Shown: positions 19,254-28,482, counted from the stretch's first letter. The stretch is 64,000 nucleotides of DNA from Streptomyces xiamenensis (GCF_000993785.3 NZ_CP009922.3:4898001-4962000); one strand, 5' to 3'. Made by a program: numbers and translations. The notes: generated from the sequence alone by a model not told the origin.

Positions 19254-19354
19254 CAGCGGCCGTATACACCTGGTCGTCAGTCTCGGAATTCCCTCGGTAA
19301 TATTCCCGGGGTGCCTTTCTGCTGCCCGGATTTCATATCCCGGTCACAAAAGTC

Positions 19355-19395
19355 GGCGGAGCGGCACGCGCATCCTGCGCGAAAACCGCTCCGCC
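19355..19395 (-). terminator. ptsH terminator hairpin
   Basis: A perfect 10 bp inverted repeat GGCGGAGCGG/CCGCTCCGCC (19355-19364 and 19386-19395) lies 20 bp beyond the ptsH stop. On the minus strand the stem is followed by GACTTTTGTG, giving a short U-run. Confidence 0.75.
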
Positions 19396-19414
19396 GCAAA
19401 AAGAAGGCAAATCT

Positions 19415-19696
19415 TCAGACGGTTTCCGGGAGCTCCTCGAGCCCTTCGGCGACCAGCTTCGCCAGCCGGTCGAGCACCGCCTCGGCGTCGTCCGCCTCCG
19501 AGGTCAGCACGACCTCGTCGCCGCCCTCGGCGCCCAGGCTCAGCACCGCCAGCATCGAGGCGGCGTTCACCGGGGCACCGTCCTTCTTGGCGATGGTGAC
19601 CGGGACGCCGGCGGCCGTCGTGGCACGGACGAAGATCGAGGCGGGCCGGGCGTGGAGCCCTTCCGCCCAGCCGATGGTGACGCGGCGCTCAGCCAT
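19415..19696 (-). CDS. ptsH: Phosphocarrier protein HPr
   Basis: HPr passes phosphate from enzyme I to the sugar-specific enzyme II components of the PTS. It is 93 residues with the phosphorylated histidine His15 in GLHARPAS and the regulatory serine region NAASMLAVLSL (Ser47), ending LEELPETV. The start ATG at 19696 (MAERRV) has AAGGGC 8 bp upstream. An upstream ATG at 19711 adds MKGNT and overlaps that ribosome site. The gene is isolated, without enzyme I adjacent, and is divergent from the acetyltransferase gene. Confidence 0.96.
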   Translation of the reverse strand: MAERRVTIGWAEGLHARPASIFVRATTAAGVPVTIAKKDGAPVNAASMLAVLSLGAEGGDEVVLTSEADDAEAVLDRLAKLVAEGLEELPETV

Positions 19697-19808
19697 GGTG
19701 TTGCCCTTCAAGCTCGGAACGGCCCTCGCGGGCCTGTCATGCGTGGATCAAGGCCGCCCGAGGACGTTCGGCATCCCGCACGGCTGCCCTCAACCGTACT
19801 GTGAAGCC

Positions 19809-22526
19809 ATGCGGACACCCGAACAGCCTGTCTATCCCGCGCACTGGGAGGCCGACGTCGTGCTGCGGGACGGCGGCACGGCGCGGATCAGGCCCATCAC
19901 CCCCGCCGACGCCGAGCGGCTCGTCCGCTTCTACGAGCGGGTCTCGGACGAGGCGAAGTACTACCGCTTCTTCGCCCCCCACCCCCGGCTGTCCGACAAG
20001 GACGTGCACCGCTTCACCCATCACGACTACGACGACCGGGTCGGTCTCGCCGCCACCGTGGGCGACGACTTCCTGGCCACCGTCCGCTACGACCGCGTCG
20101 ACCGGCACGGCAACCCCGCCTCCCGCTCCCACCCCCCGGCCGGGGACGCCCCCGTCGCCGATCGTGCCGAGGTGGCCTTCCTCGTCGAGGACGCCCACCA
20201 GGGCCGGGGACTGGCCTCCGTCCTGCTGGAGCACATCGCCGCCGTCGCCCGCGAGCGCGGCATCCGCCGGTTCGAGGCCGAGGTGCTGCCCGCCAACAGC
20301 AAGATGATCAAGGTGTTCACCGACGCCGGCTACTCCCAGCGGCGCAGCTTCGCCGGCGGGTCCGTCCACCTCACCCTCGACCTCGAACCCACCGCCGCCT
20401 CGCTCGCCGTCATGCGGGCCCGTGAGCAGCGCGCCGAGGCCCGCTCCCTCCAGCGGCTGCTCGCCCCCCGCTCGATCGCCGTCGTCGGCGCCGGCCGCGC
20501 CCCGGGCGGCGCCGGCCGGCTGGTCCTCGACCGGCTGCGGGCGGGCGGCTTCGCCGGGCCGCTGTACGCCGTCAACCGCGCCCTGCCCGAGGACACCACC
20601 GAGATCGACGGCATCCCCGCGCACCGCTCGCTGCGCGAGATACCCGGGCCCGTGGACCTCGCCGTGCTCGCGGTGCCCGCCGACCGGGTCGACCAGGTGC
20701 TCACCGACTGCGGGGAGCACGGCGTCCAGGGCCTGCTGGTGCTCTCCACCGGCCACACCGGACAGGCCCAGCGCGCACTGGTGCGCAGAGCCCGCTCGTA
20801 CGGGATGCGGCTGATCGGCCCCGGCGCCTTCGGGGTACTCAACACCGCCCCCGGCGTCCGGCTCAACGCCAGCCCCGCCCCGTACCTGCCGCCGCCCGGA
20901 CGGATCGGGGTCTTCACCCAGTCCGCCGCCATCGCCATCACCGTCCTCGAGGAACTGGAGGGCTCGGGCGCCGGACTCTCCAGCTTCATCTCGGCCGGCA
21001 ACCGCGCCGACCTGTCCGGCAACGACGCCCTCCAGTTCTGGGACGAGGACCCGGACACCCATGTGGTGCTGATGTACCTGGAGTCGCTGGGCAACCCGCG
21101 CAAGTTCACCCGTCTCGCCCGCCGCACCGCCGCCGCCGGCAAGCCCGTGGTCGTGGTGCGCGGCGGCCGGCACAGCGGCGGCGCGCTGCCACCGGGCCAC
21201 GTCGTCCCCGCCACCAGCACCCCCGAGGACACCGCCGCCGCCCTCATCCGGCAGGCCGGGGTGATCGAGGCGGACACCGTCACCGAACTCGTGGACACCG
21301 GCGTCCTGCTCGCAGGACAGCCGCTGCCCCCCGGACACCGGATCGCCGTCCTCGGCAACGCGGAGGCCCTGGGCCTGGTCGCCCACGACGCCTGCCGGGC
21401 CCAGGACCTCAGCCCGCTGCCCACTACCGCGCTGCCCCCGGACGCCGGACCCGAGGACTACCGGCACGCGCTCGGCACCGCGCTCGCCGACCCCGACACC
21501 GACGCCGTCGTGGTCACCGCCGTCCCCACCGGCGGTGCCGGGCTCACCGCACCCGCCCTCACCGACGCCCTGCACGCCGCGATCACCGCCGTGCCCGGGC
21601 GCCGGATACCCGTGGTGGTCGCCCATCTGGCCATCGACGGGCTCGCCACCGCCCTCAGCGCCCGGGGTATCCCCGGCTATCCCTCCGCCGAGCGCGCCGT
21701 CCGCGCGCTGGCGCACGCCGTGCGGCACGCCCGCTGGCGCGCCGACGCCGCCGTCCCCGGATCGGTCCCGGCCTTCGACGACATCGACGAACACGCCGCC
21801 ACCCGGGTCATCGCCGCCGCGAGCGCGGGTGAGGCGGCCGGCCGGCACCCCCTGGCCACCGACCGCGCGCAGCGGCTGCTCGCCACCTACGGCATCACCG
21901 TGCTGCCGGCCCTGGCCGCCCCCGGCCCGGACGCCGCCGTCCGCGCCGCCCGCCGACTCGGCTTCCCGGTCGCCCTGAAGGCCACCGCCCCAGGGCTGCG
22001 GCACCGCGCCGACCTCGACGGCGTCCGGCTCGGTCTCGCCACCGAGGGCGAACTGCGCCGGGCCCATGCCGAACTGGCGGCACTCGGCTCGCACGACGCG
22101 CCCCGCCCCGTCGTCCAGGCGATGGCCCCGCGCGGTGTGGACACCGTCGTGCGCGCCGTCGCCGACCCGGCGATCGGTGCCGTCCTCTCCTTCGGCCTGG
22201 CCGGTCCCGCCTCCGAGCTGCTGGGCGACATCGCGCACCGGCTGCTGCCGGTCACCGACCGCGACGTCGCGGCCCTGGTGCGGTCCATCAGGGCCGCCCC
22301 GATGCTGTTCGGCTGGCGCGGCGCCAGCCCGGTGGACACCGACGCCCTGGAGGAACTCCTGCTGCGGCTCGGCCGGCTGGTCGAGGACCATCCCGAGATC
22401 GCCGCCGTGACCCTGGAACCGGTGGTCGTCGCCCCGCGCGGACTGAGTGTGCTCGCCGCCACCGTCGCGCTGGCGCCGCCGTCCCCGAGCCCGGACCTGG
22501 CCCCGCGCCGGCTTCCCGCGTACTGA
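19809..22526 (+). CDS. GNAT acetyltransferase fused to NDP-forming acyl-CoA synthetase (PatA-like)
   Basis: This protein of about 905 residues has an N-terminal GNAT domain (residues about 20-180; acetyl-CoA loop in HQGRGLASVLLE) followed by a CoA-binding domain (SIAVVGAGRAPGGAGRLV), ligase-CoA domains (GVFTQSAAIAITVLEELE) and a C-terminal ATP-grasp domain (PVALKATAPGLRHRADLDGV). The architecture matches the protein lysine acetyltransferase of S. lividans (PatA), which acetylates acetyl-CoA synthetase and has its GNAT domain first, unlike Salmonella Pat. The synthetase half is probably a sensing or structural domain. The start ATG at 19809 (MRTPEQPVYPAHW) fits the family. Target proteins cannot be read from the sequence. 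Confidence 0.88.
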   Translation: MRTPEQPVYPAHWEADVVLRDGGTARIRPITPADAERLVRFYERVSDEAKYYRFFAPHPRLSDKDVHRFTHHDYDDRVGLAATVGDDFLATVRYDRVDRHGNPASRSHPPAGDAPVADRAEVAFLVEDAHQGRGLASVLLEHIAAVARERGIRRFEAEVLPANSKMIKVFTDAGYSQRRSFAGGSVHLTLDLEPTAASLAVMRAREQRAEARSLQRLLAPRSIAVVGAGRAPGGAGRLVLDRLRAGGFAGPLYAVNRALPEDTTEIDGIPAHRSLREIPGPVDLAVLAVPADRVDQVLTDCGEHGVQGLLVLSTGHTGQAQRALVRRARSYGMRLIGPGAFGVLNTAPGVRLNASPAPYLPPPGRIGVFTQSAAIAITVLEELEGSGAGLSSFISAGNRADLSGNDALQFWDEDPDTHVVLMYLESLGNPRKFTRLARRTAAAGKPVVVVRGGRHSGGALPPGHVVPATSTPEDTAAALIRQAGVIEADTVTELVDTGVLLAGQPLPPGHRIAVLGNAEALGLVAHDACRAQDLSPLPTTALPPDAGPEDYRHALGTALADPDTDAVVVTAVPTGGAGLTAPALTDALHAAITAVPGRRIPVVVAHLAIDGLATALSARGIPGYPSAERAVRALAHAVRHARWRADAAVPGSVPAFDDIDEHAATRVIAAASAGEAAGRHPLATDRAQRLLATYGITVLPALAAPGPDAAVRAARRLGFPVALKATAPGLRHRADLDGVRLGLATEGELRRAHAELAALGSHDAPRPVVQAMAPRGVDTVVRAVADPAIGAVLSFGLAGPASELLGDIAHRLLPVTDRDVAALVRSIRAAPMLFGWRGASPVDTDALEELLLRLGRLVEDHPEIAAVTLEPVVVAPRGLSVLAATVALAPPSPSPDLAPRRLPAY

Positions 22527-22614
22527 CCCGGCGCCCGGGCCCGGGGCACGCACCCGGGCACGTACCCGGGCAAGGGGCCCATGGGTGTCGGTGGCGCCCC
22601 GTAGGATGGACTCC

Positions 22615-23202
22615 ATGGCGAAGACCGGTACGACATCACAGGGGTTGCGGGAGGCGATCGAGCGCAGCGGCTACTACCCGGCGCTGGTCGCCGACGCGGT
22701 GGAGGCCGCCGTCGGCCGGGAGGCCGTGGCCTCCTATGTGGTGCACCAGGAAACGACGTTCGACAGCAACGAGGTGCGCCGGCACGCCACCGTCCTGGTG
22801 CTGACCGGGACCCGGTTCATCGTCAGCCACACCGACGAGCAGTCCGCCGACAGCACCGCGCCCGCGCCGTACGCCACCACCTCGACCGAGTCCGTGAAGC
22901 TCGACCGGATCTCCTCCGTGGTGCTCAGCCGGGTCGTCTCCGACCCGCAGTCCTACAAGCCGGGCACCCTGCCCCGCGAGGTGGTGCTCACCATCGGCTG
23001 GGGCGCCGTCTCCCGGATCGACATGGAGCCCGCCAACTGCGGCGATCCCAACTGCGAGGCCGACCACGGCTATACGGGCTCGACCACCGCCGATGATCTC
23101 TCGCTGCGGATCAGCGAGGCCGGGGACGGCCCGGAAACCGTCCGGCAGACCCTGGAGTTCGCCCAGGCGCTGTCGGAGGCCACCGCGGCGGCCGGCAGGT
23201 GA
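22615..23202 (+). CDS. DUF5998 family protein
   Basis: This is a protein of about 195 residues of the actinobacterial DUF5998 family; its function is unknown. Visible features are an N-terminal helical part (LREAIERSGYYPALVADAVEAA), a beta-rich core (ATVLVLTGTRFIVSHTDEQ) and a conserved CGDPNCEADHGY segment whose cysteines and histidine could bind a metal. The start ATG at 22615 (MAKTGTT) is preferred to the ATG at 22606. Its TGA overlaps the GTG of the following phosphodiesterase gene (GTGA), so the two are translationally coupled. Confidence 0.82.
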   Translation: MAKTGTTSQGLREAIERSGYYPALVADAVEAAVGREAVASYVVHQETTFDSNEVRRHATVLVLTGTRFIVSHTDEQSADSTAPAPYATTSTESVKLDRISSVVLSRVVSDPQSYKPGTLPREVVLTIGWGAVSRIDMEPANCGDPNCEADHGYTGSTTADDLSLRISEAGDGPETVRQTLEFAQALSEATAAAGR

Positions 23203-24404
23203 CGCGCGTCCCCGTCCATCAGCACGCGCCGGACCCGGTCCCCCTGGACCCGCGGCAGGCCCCCGCCCCGGCGTACGGCGCGGGGTCGCTCGCCGATCTG
23301 CTGCCCGCCGCCGTCCCGGAGCTGGCGTCCGGTGCCGCCGGCGGGGACTTCGAGCTGGAGCCCGCCGACCGGGTCGCCGTCTTCCTCATCGACGGCCTCG
23401 GCTGGCAGGCGCTGCGCGACCACCCGCATCTCGCGCCGTTCCTCACCTCCCTGCTGCCCTCCTCCCGCGGCGGCACCGGCGCGCCCATCACCGCCGGATT
23501 CCCCTCCACCACGGCCACTTCGCTCGCCTCGGTGGGCACTGGTCTGACGCCGGCCGCGCACGGTCTGGCCGGCTACAGGGTGCGCGATCCCGACCGCGGT
23601 GTCCTGATGAACCAGCTGCGCTGGAATCCCTGGACCGAGCCCACCCACTGGCAGCCGCACCCCACGGCCTTCCAACGGGCGCAGGACGCCGGGGTGGTCA
23701 CCTCCCAGGTGTCCGCACCGCACTTCGAGCACACCCCGCTCACCCAGGTGGCGCTCAGCGGCGGTACCTTCCTCGGCCGGCTCGACGCCGGGGAGCGGAT
23801 GGATGTCGCGGCCCAGCGGCTGGCGGCGGCCGACCGCACGCTGGTGTACACCTACTACGCCGAACTGGACGGCGCGGGACACCCGTTCGGCATGGACTCC
23901 GAGGCATGGCGCGGTCAGCTGCGCTACGCCGACTCGCTCGCCCAGCGGCTCGCCGAGCAACTCCCGCCGCGCAGCGCGCTGTACATCACCGCCGACCACG
24001 GCATGGTGGACGTGCCGCCCGGCGAGGAGTTCCGGCACGACTTCGACGAGGACTGGGAACTGCGCGCCGGAGTAGCGTTGCTGGGCGGGGAGCCCCGCGC
24101 CCGCCATCTGTACGCGGTGCCCGGCGCCGCCACTGATGTGCATGCCGTGTGGCGCGAGGTGCTCGCCGATCAGGCATGGGTCGTCACCCGCGAGGAGGCC
24201 GTGGAGCTGGGCTGGTTCGGGCCGCCGGGCGAGCCGATCCCGCCGCGCGTCGCGGGCCGGATGGGCGACGTGGTGGTGGCGATGACCGGCAACCACGCCG
24301 TCACGGCCACGCTCACCGAACCCAAGGAGTCCGCACTGATCGGGATGCACGGCTCACTCACGGCCGCCGAGCAGTTCGTTCCGCTCCTTGAAGTACGCAC
24401 CTGA
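23199..24404 (+). CDS. Alkaline phosphatase superfamily / nucleotide pyrophosphatase-like protein
   Basis: This is a cytoplasmic hydrolase of 401 residues in the type I phosphodiesterase/nucleotide pyrophosphatase family. The metal and nucleophile motifs are visible: VFLIDGLGWQ near residue 65, the nucleophilic Thr/Ser region GFPSTTATSLASVGTG, YYAELDGAGHPFG, and ITADHGMVDV. No signal peptide is seen. The substrate is unknown; it is likely a phosphate di- or monoester. The start GTG at 23199 overlaps the stop of the DUF5998 gene, and thymidine kinase follows after 17 bp, so the three form one operon. Confidence 0.88.
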   Translation: MTRVPVHQHAPDPVPLDPRQAPAPAYGAGSLADLLPAAVPELASGAAGGDFELEPADRVAVFLIDGLGWQALRDHPHLAPFLTSLLPSSRGGTGAPITAGFPSTTATSLASVGTGLTPAAHGLAGYRVRDPDRGVLMNQLRWNPWTEPTHWQPHPTAFQRAQDAGVVTSQVSAPHFEHTPLTQVALSGGTFLGRLDAGERMDVAAQRLAAADRTLVYTYYAELDGAGHPFGMDSEAWRGQLRYADSLAQRLAEQLPPRSALYITADHGMVDVPPGEEFRHDFDEDWELRAGVALLGGEPRARHLYAVPGAATDVHAVWREVLADQAWVVTREEAVELGWFGPPGEPIPPRVAGRMGDVVVAMTGNHAVTATLTEPKESALIGMHGSLTAAEQFVPLLEVRT

Positions 24405-24421
24405 CGGGAAACTACTGATCC

Positions 24422-25096
24422 GTGGCTGAACTCGCCTTCTTCTCCGGCACGATGGACTGCGGGAAGAGCACTCTCGCACTCCAGATCCAGCACAACCGGT
24501 CCGCGCGCGGGCTGTCGGGCATGATCTTCACCCGCAACGACCGGGCGGGGGAGGGGCGGCTCTCCTCCCGGCTCGGTCTGGTGACGGACGCCGTCGAGGC
24601 GGACGAGAAGTTCGACTTCCACGTGCATCTGGTGAAGCACCTCACGGCCGGTGGCCGGGTCGACTACGTGATCGCGGACGAGGCCCAGTTCCTCTCCCCG
24701 GACCAGGTCGACCAGCTGGGCCGGGTGGTGGACGATCTGGGCATCGACGTGTTCGCGTTCGGCATCACCACGGACTTCCGTACCCGGCTCTTTCCCGGCT
24801 CGCAGCGGCTGATCGAGCTCGCGGACCGGGTGGAGGTGCTCCAGGTGGAGGCGCTGTGCTGGTGCGGCGCCAGGGCGACACACAACGCCCGTACGGTGGG
24901 CGGCCGGATGGTGATCGAGGGCGCCCAGGTGGTGGTCGGTGACGTCGGCGACCCGGCGGGGGCGCGCGGCGAGATCGGCTACGAGGTGCTGTGCCGGCGC
25001 CATCACCGGCGCCGGCTGACCGCGGCCACGGCCGGCGCGGGGGCGCTGTCTCCCGAGGTCCTTCCGGTCGACAGCGCCCACACCGGCAGCCGCTAG
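24422..25096 (+). CDS. tdk: Thymidine kinase (type II)
   Basis: The enzyme phosphorylates thymidine to dTMP in pyrimidine salvage. It has 224 residues with the P-loop GTMDCGKST (residues 9-17), the catalytic base Glu87 in DEAQF, and the zinc site formed by CWC...C..H near residues 150-190 (ALCWCGARATHN, CRRHH). The start GTG at 24422 is placed 17 bp after the upstream phosphodiesterase. The C-terminal 25 residues extend past the usual family end. Its TAG stop overlaps the stop of the converging VOC gene through a shared CTAG (25093-25096). Confidence 0.95.
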   Translation: MAELAFFSGTMDCGKSTLALQIQHNRSARGLSGMIFTRNDRAGEGRLSSRLGLVTDAVEADEKFDFHVHLVKHLTAGGRVDYVIADEAQFLSPDQVDQLGRVVDDLGIDVFAFGITTDFRTRLFPGSQRLIELADRVEVLQVEALCWCGARATHNARTVGGRMVIEGAQVVVGDVGDPAGARGEIGYEVLCRRHHRRRLTAATAGAGALSPEVLPVDSAHTGSR

Positions 25097-25884
25097 CCGT
25101 TCTTCCGGCGGCTCGGGTCCACCAGGGCGAACGGCGCGCCCTCCGGGTCCTCCACCGCCGCCACGATCCCGAACGGGGTGTCGTGCGGCTCCTTCAGCAA
25201 CCGCCCGCCCAGTTCGCCGACCCGCACCGCGTCCCGGTCGATGTCGCGCACCGAGAAGTACGTCATCCAGTGCGGCCCGCGGTCGTGCGGCAGGTCGGAG
25301 CCCACACCGGAGATCCCGGCCACCGAGCGGCCGTCGAGCCGCAGGGTCAGGTGGTCCGAGCCCGCGGGCAGTGCCTGGGTGGGCACCGCCTCATAGCCGA
25401 AGACCATCGAGTAGAACTTGCTGACCAGCGAGGTCTCCGGGGTGATCAGCTCCGTCCAGGCGGGGGCGCCCGGGGTCTCCCGGAACGGCGCACCGTGGTA
25501 CGTACGCCCCTCCCAGATGCCGAACGCGCCGCCGCACACATCCGCGGCGATGGCCAGCCGCCCGACCTGCTGGGCATCCATCGGCCCGACCGCCAGCGTC
25601 CCGCCGCAGTCCCGGATCATGGCGGTGGTGGCGTCGGCGTTGCCCGTGGCGATGTACGGCAGCCAGGCGGACGGACGCCTCAGATCGGCGGCGATCTCCC
25701 CCACCCCGGCGACCGGACGCCCCTCGTGCAGCGCCCGGACATACAGGCCCAGCTGCTGGGGCCCTTCCTCGAACTCCCATCCGAACAGGCTCCGGTAGAA
25801 CTCCTGGCTGCCTGCCAGGTCGTGCACCATCAGACTGGCCCAGCACGGGGTGCCCGGTCTCGGTGGCGGCGTTCCTACGGTCAT
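25093..25884 (-). CDS. VOC family (glyoxalase/bleomycin-resistance fold) protein
   Basis: This protein of 263 residues is built from two VOC modules (about 10-120 and 135-255). Each begins with a typical block: PCWASLMVHDLAGSQEFYRSLFGWEFEEG and PAWTELITPETSLVSKFYSMVFGYE. It resembles the 27-kDa Streptomyces hydroxylase-like VOC proteins of unknown substrate. Metal ligands are not obvious. The start ATG at 25884 has AAGGAG 7 bp upstream. It is convergent with tdk without a terminator between them. Confidence 0.85.
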   Translation of the reverse strand: MTVGTPPPRPGTPCWASLMVHDLAGSQEFYRSLFGWEFEEGPQQLGLYVRALHEGRPVAGVGEIAADLRRPSAWLPYIATGNADATTAMIRDCGGTLAVGPMDAQQVGRLAIAADVCGGAFGIWEGRTYHGAPFRETPGAPAWTELITPETSLVSKFYSMVFGYEAVPTQALPAGSDHLTLRLDGRSVAGISGVGSDLPHDRGPHWMTYFSVRDIDRDAVRVGELGGRLLKEPHDTPFGIVAAVEDPEGAPFALVDPSRRKNG

Positions 25885-26013
25885 GCTCGTCTCCTTGTGA
25901 CCCTCATCGATGCGGTCCGGCGTACGCCGGTGCCGCTCACTTCCAGTGTCCCCTGATCAAGGTCCCTACCGCTATGGCGCCTCGCCATGCCTGCCGGGCG
26001 CGAGAATGGCCGT

Positions 26014-26832
26014 ATGAGCGTGCTGATCACGGCGACGGAGCTCGCCGCAGACCTTCACACCCCCGCCCTGCTCGATGTGCGCTGGCAACTGGGCGGGCCG
26101 CCCGGACGGCCCGCCTACGAGGCCGGACATCTGCCGGGCGCGGTGTACGTGGACCTGGACACCGAGCTGGCGGGGCCGGCAGGCAGCGGGGGGCGGCATC
26201 CGCTGCCGGACCCGGCGGACTTCGGCGCCGCGATGCGGCGGGCCGGGGTACGGGCGGACCGGCCGGTGGTGGTGTACGACGGCGGGCAGGGCTGGGCCGC
26301 GGCGCGTGCCTGGTGGCTGCTGCGCTGGGCCGGTCACCCGCGGGTGCGGGTGCTGGACGGCGGGCTCGCCGCCTGGGAGGGCGAGCTGACGCGCGAGGTG
26401 CCCCGACCGGCCCCCGGCGACTTCACGCCGCGTCCCGGCGGGCTGCCGCTGCTGGACGCGGAGAGCGCCGCCCGGCTGGCCCGCGAGGGACTGCTGCTGG
26501 ACGCCAGGGCGGGGGAGCGGTACCGCGGCGAGGTGGAACCGATCGACCCCGTGGGAGGCCACATCCCCGGCGCGGTGTCGGCGCCGACGACCGAGAACGT
26601 GGCGGCCTCGGGGCTGCTGCGCACGCCCCGGGAACTGCGGGACCGCTTCGCGGCCCTGGGCGCGGCGGACGGCACAGCGGTGGGGGTCTACTGCGGCTCC
26701 GGGGTCTCGGGCGCGCACACGGTGCTGGCCCTGGCCACCGCGGGCGTCGAGGCCGCCCTGTACGCCGGCTCCTGGAGCGCGTGGACGGCCGACCCCACCC
26801 GCCCGGTGGCGACGGGCCCGCTCCCCGGCTGA
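26014..26832 (+). CDS. Thiosulfate/3-mercaptopyruvate sulfurtransferase (tandem rhodanese)
   Basis: This protein of about 272 residues has two rhodanese domains. The first (ALLDVRWQLGGPPGRPAYEAGHLPGA) is non-catalytic. The second carries the active-site cysteine in VYCGSGVSGAHTVLAL, where the CGSGVS loop is the type seen in mercaptopyruvate sulfurtransferases. It transfers sulfane sulfur to thiol acceptors or cyanide in the cytoplasm. The start ATG at 26014 (MSVLITATELAADL) fits the family better than ATG 25987. The ribosome site is weak. It is convergent with sepH. Confidence 0.9.
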   Translation: MSVLITATELAADLHTPALLDVRWQLGGPPGRPAYEAGHLPGAVYVDLDTELAGPAGSGGRHPLPDPADFGAAMRRAGVRADRPVVVYDGGQGWAAARAWWLLRWAGHPRVRVLDGGLAAWEGELTREVPRPAPGDFTPRPGGLPLLDAESAARLAREGLLLDARAGERYRGEVEPIDPVGGHIPGAVSAPTTENVAASGLLRTPRELRDRFAALGAADGTAVGVYCGSGVSGAHTVLALATAGVEAALYAGSWSAWTADPTRPVATGPLPG

Positions 26833-27023
26833 GCACGGTGGCAGGTCCGCCCGGGGCGTCGCCCGGCCGGGGCACCGTACGGCGCAGGTGCCACCGGTCC
26901 CGGTCGGCGGACGGCCGGTGCCGAGAGGATCCCAGCCACCGTGCCATCGGGATGGGGCGGCACGGCCTTGCGCGTTGCCCTGCACGGCCCCGTACCACCT
27001 ACGTGCCGTCGGTACCGGTGGAA

Positions 27024-27054
27024 CGGGCGGCCTGTCCGGGGGACAGGCCGCCCG
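27024..27054. terminator. Terminator between sulfurtransferase and sepH
   Basis: A perfect 14 bp inverted repeat (CGGGCGGCCTGTCC at 27024-27037, complement at 27041-27054) with a 3-nt loop lies 7 bp beyond the sepH stop. It can end both converging transcripts. Confidence 0.82.
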
Positions 27055-27060
27055 CCCCGG

Positions 27061-28047
27061 TCAGTCCTTCTTCTTGCGGCGGGTGCCGAAGACGATCTCG
27101 TCCCAGCTGGGGACGGCCGCCCGGCGGCCCGGGCGGACGCCGTCCGCCTCCGCCTGCCGGTCCGTGCTGCCCGTCAGCCGGTCGCGGTGACCGGCCACCG
27201 TGCGTGGCATCAGCACATCCGCGTACGCCGAACCGGCGCTCGCCGCCGGGGCCGCCGGTTCCACGGCTGTCTCCTCGGCCTCGGCCTCCAGCGGCGGGTC
27301 CTCGGCGCCCGAGGTCAGCTCGGGCACCACCAGATCGCCGCGGAAGCTCGGCACCGCCTCCAGCAGGCTGGTCAGCGAGTCCGGCTCGCTCTCCGCCTGC
27401 TGCCGGGGCGGGGCACTGCCCTCCCGGGGGAGCCGCGCGATCCGCGGCACGAACGGGGTGCTGGGCTCCGGCGGATCCTCGCTCTCGCCGAGCAGGGCCC
27501 GCGCCTCGTCGTCCACGGCCTGCACCAGCCGGCGCGGCGGGTCGTACATCCAGCTCGCGGAGTGCATCTCCCCGGCAACCCGGTAGACCAGCAGCACCTC
27601 CCAGGTGCCGTCGTCCCTGCGCCACGAGTCCCAGCGCACCGCGTCCTTGTCCGCGCCGCGCAGCATCAGCCGCTCGGCGACCGCGTCGCCCAGCTGCGGC
27701 CCCGCGCTCTCGCCGGGCCGCCGTACGGGGGTCTTGCGGGCACGCTCCGCCATGAAGGCGCGCTCGGCCAGCACCGGACCCTCGAAGCGCCGCACCCGGT
27801 CCACCGGGATGCCGGCGAGCTGGGCCACCTCTTCTGCCGTGGCCCCGGCTCGTATGCGGGCCTGGATGTCCCGGGGGCGGAGGTGGTTCTCCACCTCGAT
27901 CTCGATCTGCCCCAGACGCGCACGGTCGTTGCGCACCGCGGCGCGCAGCCGTTCGTCGATCGGCAGGGTGTATTCCGTGTTGTCGGCAGCCTTGAGCACC
28001 AGACGTGTGCCGTCATTGCTCACGGCCACGACACGCAGTTCGGGCAC
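27061..28047 (-). CDS. sepH: Septation protein SepH
   Basis: SepH promotes FtsZ assembly and is required for normal cell division in Streptomyces. The protein is about 328 residues. The N-terminal DUF3071 domain begins VPELRVVAVSNDGTRLVLK and contains a helix-turn-helix (ATAEEVAQLAGIPVDRVRRF), the part known to touch FtsZ. A long acidic Pro/Glu/Ala linker follows, then the conserved C-terminal basic tail SWDEIVFGTRRKKKD. The start GTG at 28047 has GGGAGG 6 bp upstream. Its upstream DNA contains nested inverted repeats. A terminator follows. Confidence 0.93.
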   Translation of the reverse strand: MPELRVVAVSNDGTRLVLKAADNTEYTLPIDERLRAAVRNDRARLGQIEIEVENHLRPRDIQARIRAGATAEEVAQLAGIPVDRVRRFEGPVLAERAFMAERARKTPVRRPGESAGPQLGDAVAERLMLRGADKDAVRWDSWRRDDGTWEVLLVYRVAGEMHSASWMYDPPRRLVQAVDDEARALLGESEDPPEPSTPFVPRIARLPREGSAPPRQQAESEPDSLTSLLEAVPSFRGDLVVPELTSGAEDPPLEAEAEETAVEPAAPAASAGSAYADVLMPRTVAGHRDRLTGSTDRQAEADGVRPGRRAAVPSWDEIVFGTRRKKKD

Positions 28048-28127
28048 GAGGACCTCCCGGTGGTGCCTGCCGACGTCACGTACGTCGCTGCTCCCGCTGG
28101 ACGAGTGTGACCTGCCCGGGTGCAGCC

Positions 28128-28217
28128 TGCCACAACCTTGCCGACCCGCCCGGCGTGTCGGGCCACGGCCCGACACGTCCGTTGTGGCACAGTCACCACT
28201 TTGCCACGTGTGGTGAC
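28128..28217. promoter_or_regulatory. Nested inverted repeats upstream of sepH
   Basis: TGCCACAAC (28128-28136) pairs perfectly with GTTGTGGCA (28181-28189) and encloses a second perfect 10 bp stem CGTGTCGGGC/GCCCGACACG (28154-28163 and 28168-28177, loop of 4). A third repeat, GTCACCAC/GTGGTGAC, spans 28192-28217. The block lies 80-170 bp before the sepH GTG. It could be operators or a structured mRNA leader. Confidence 0.55.
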
Positions 28218-28482
28218 CGGCGCGGATGTGGCGATCCGAGCGGTCCGGACAGCAGCTGAGGCCAGGAATGTTCACACTACTCCATTTGGGCCATGGGAGT
28301 GGGGCGCCGCGCCGTGGAAGTTCTCCCGGGACAAGGGAGTTGGTCGCCGAGCAAAACATGGCATTCCGGATGTCATCCACTCCAAGACGGTGAAATCGGA
28401 TGGCCTGCGCGGCCGGTCCCGCCGGCCGTCCCCCGTCTTCCCGGGTGGAGTACACCGTTGTGCGGCACCCGGGGGAACCTCG

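Noticed and set aside
19737-22616. Minus-strand open frame of about 959 codons opposite the acetyltransferase gene
   Set aside because: It is an antisense artefact: Gly-rich low-complexity product, no ribosome site, and the sense strand has intact GNAT and ATP-grasp domains.
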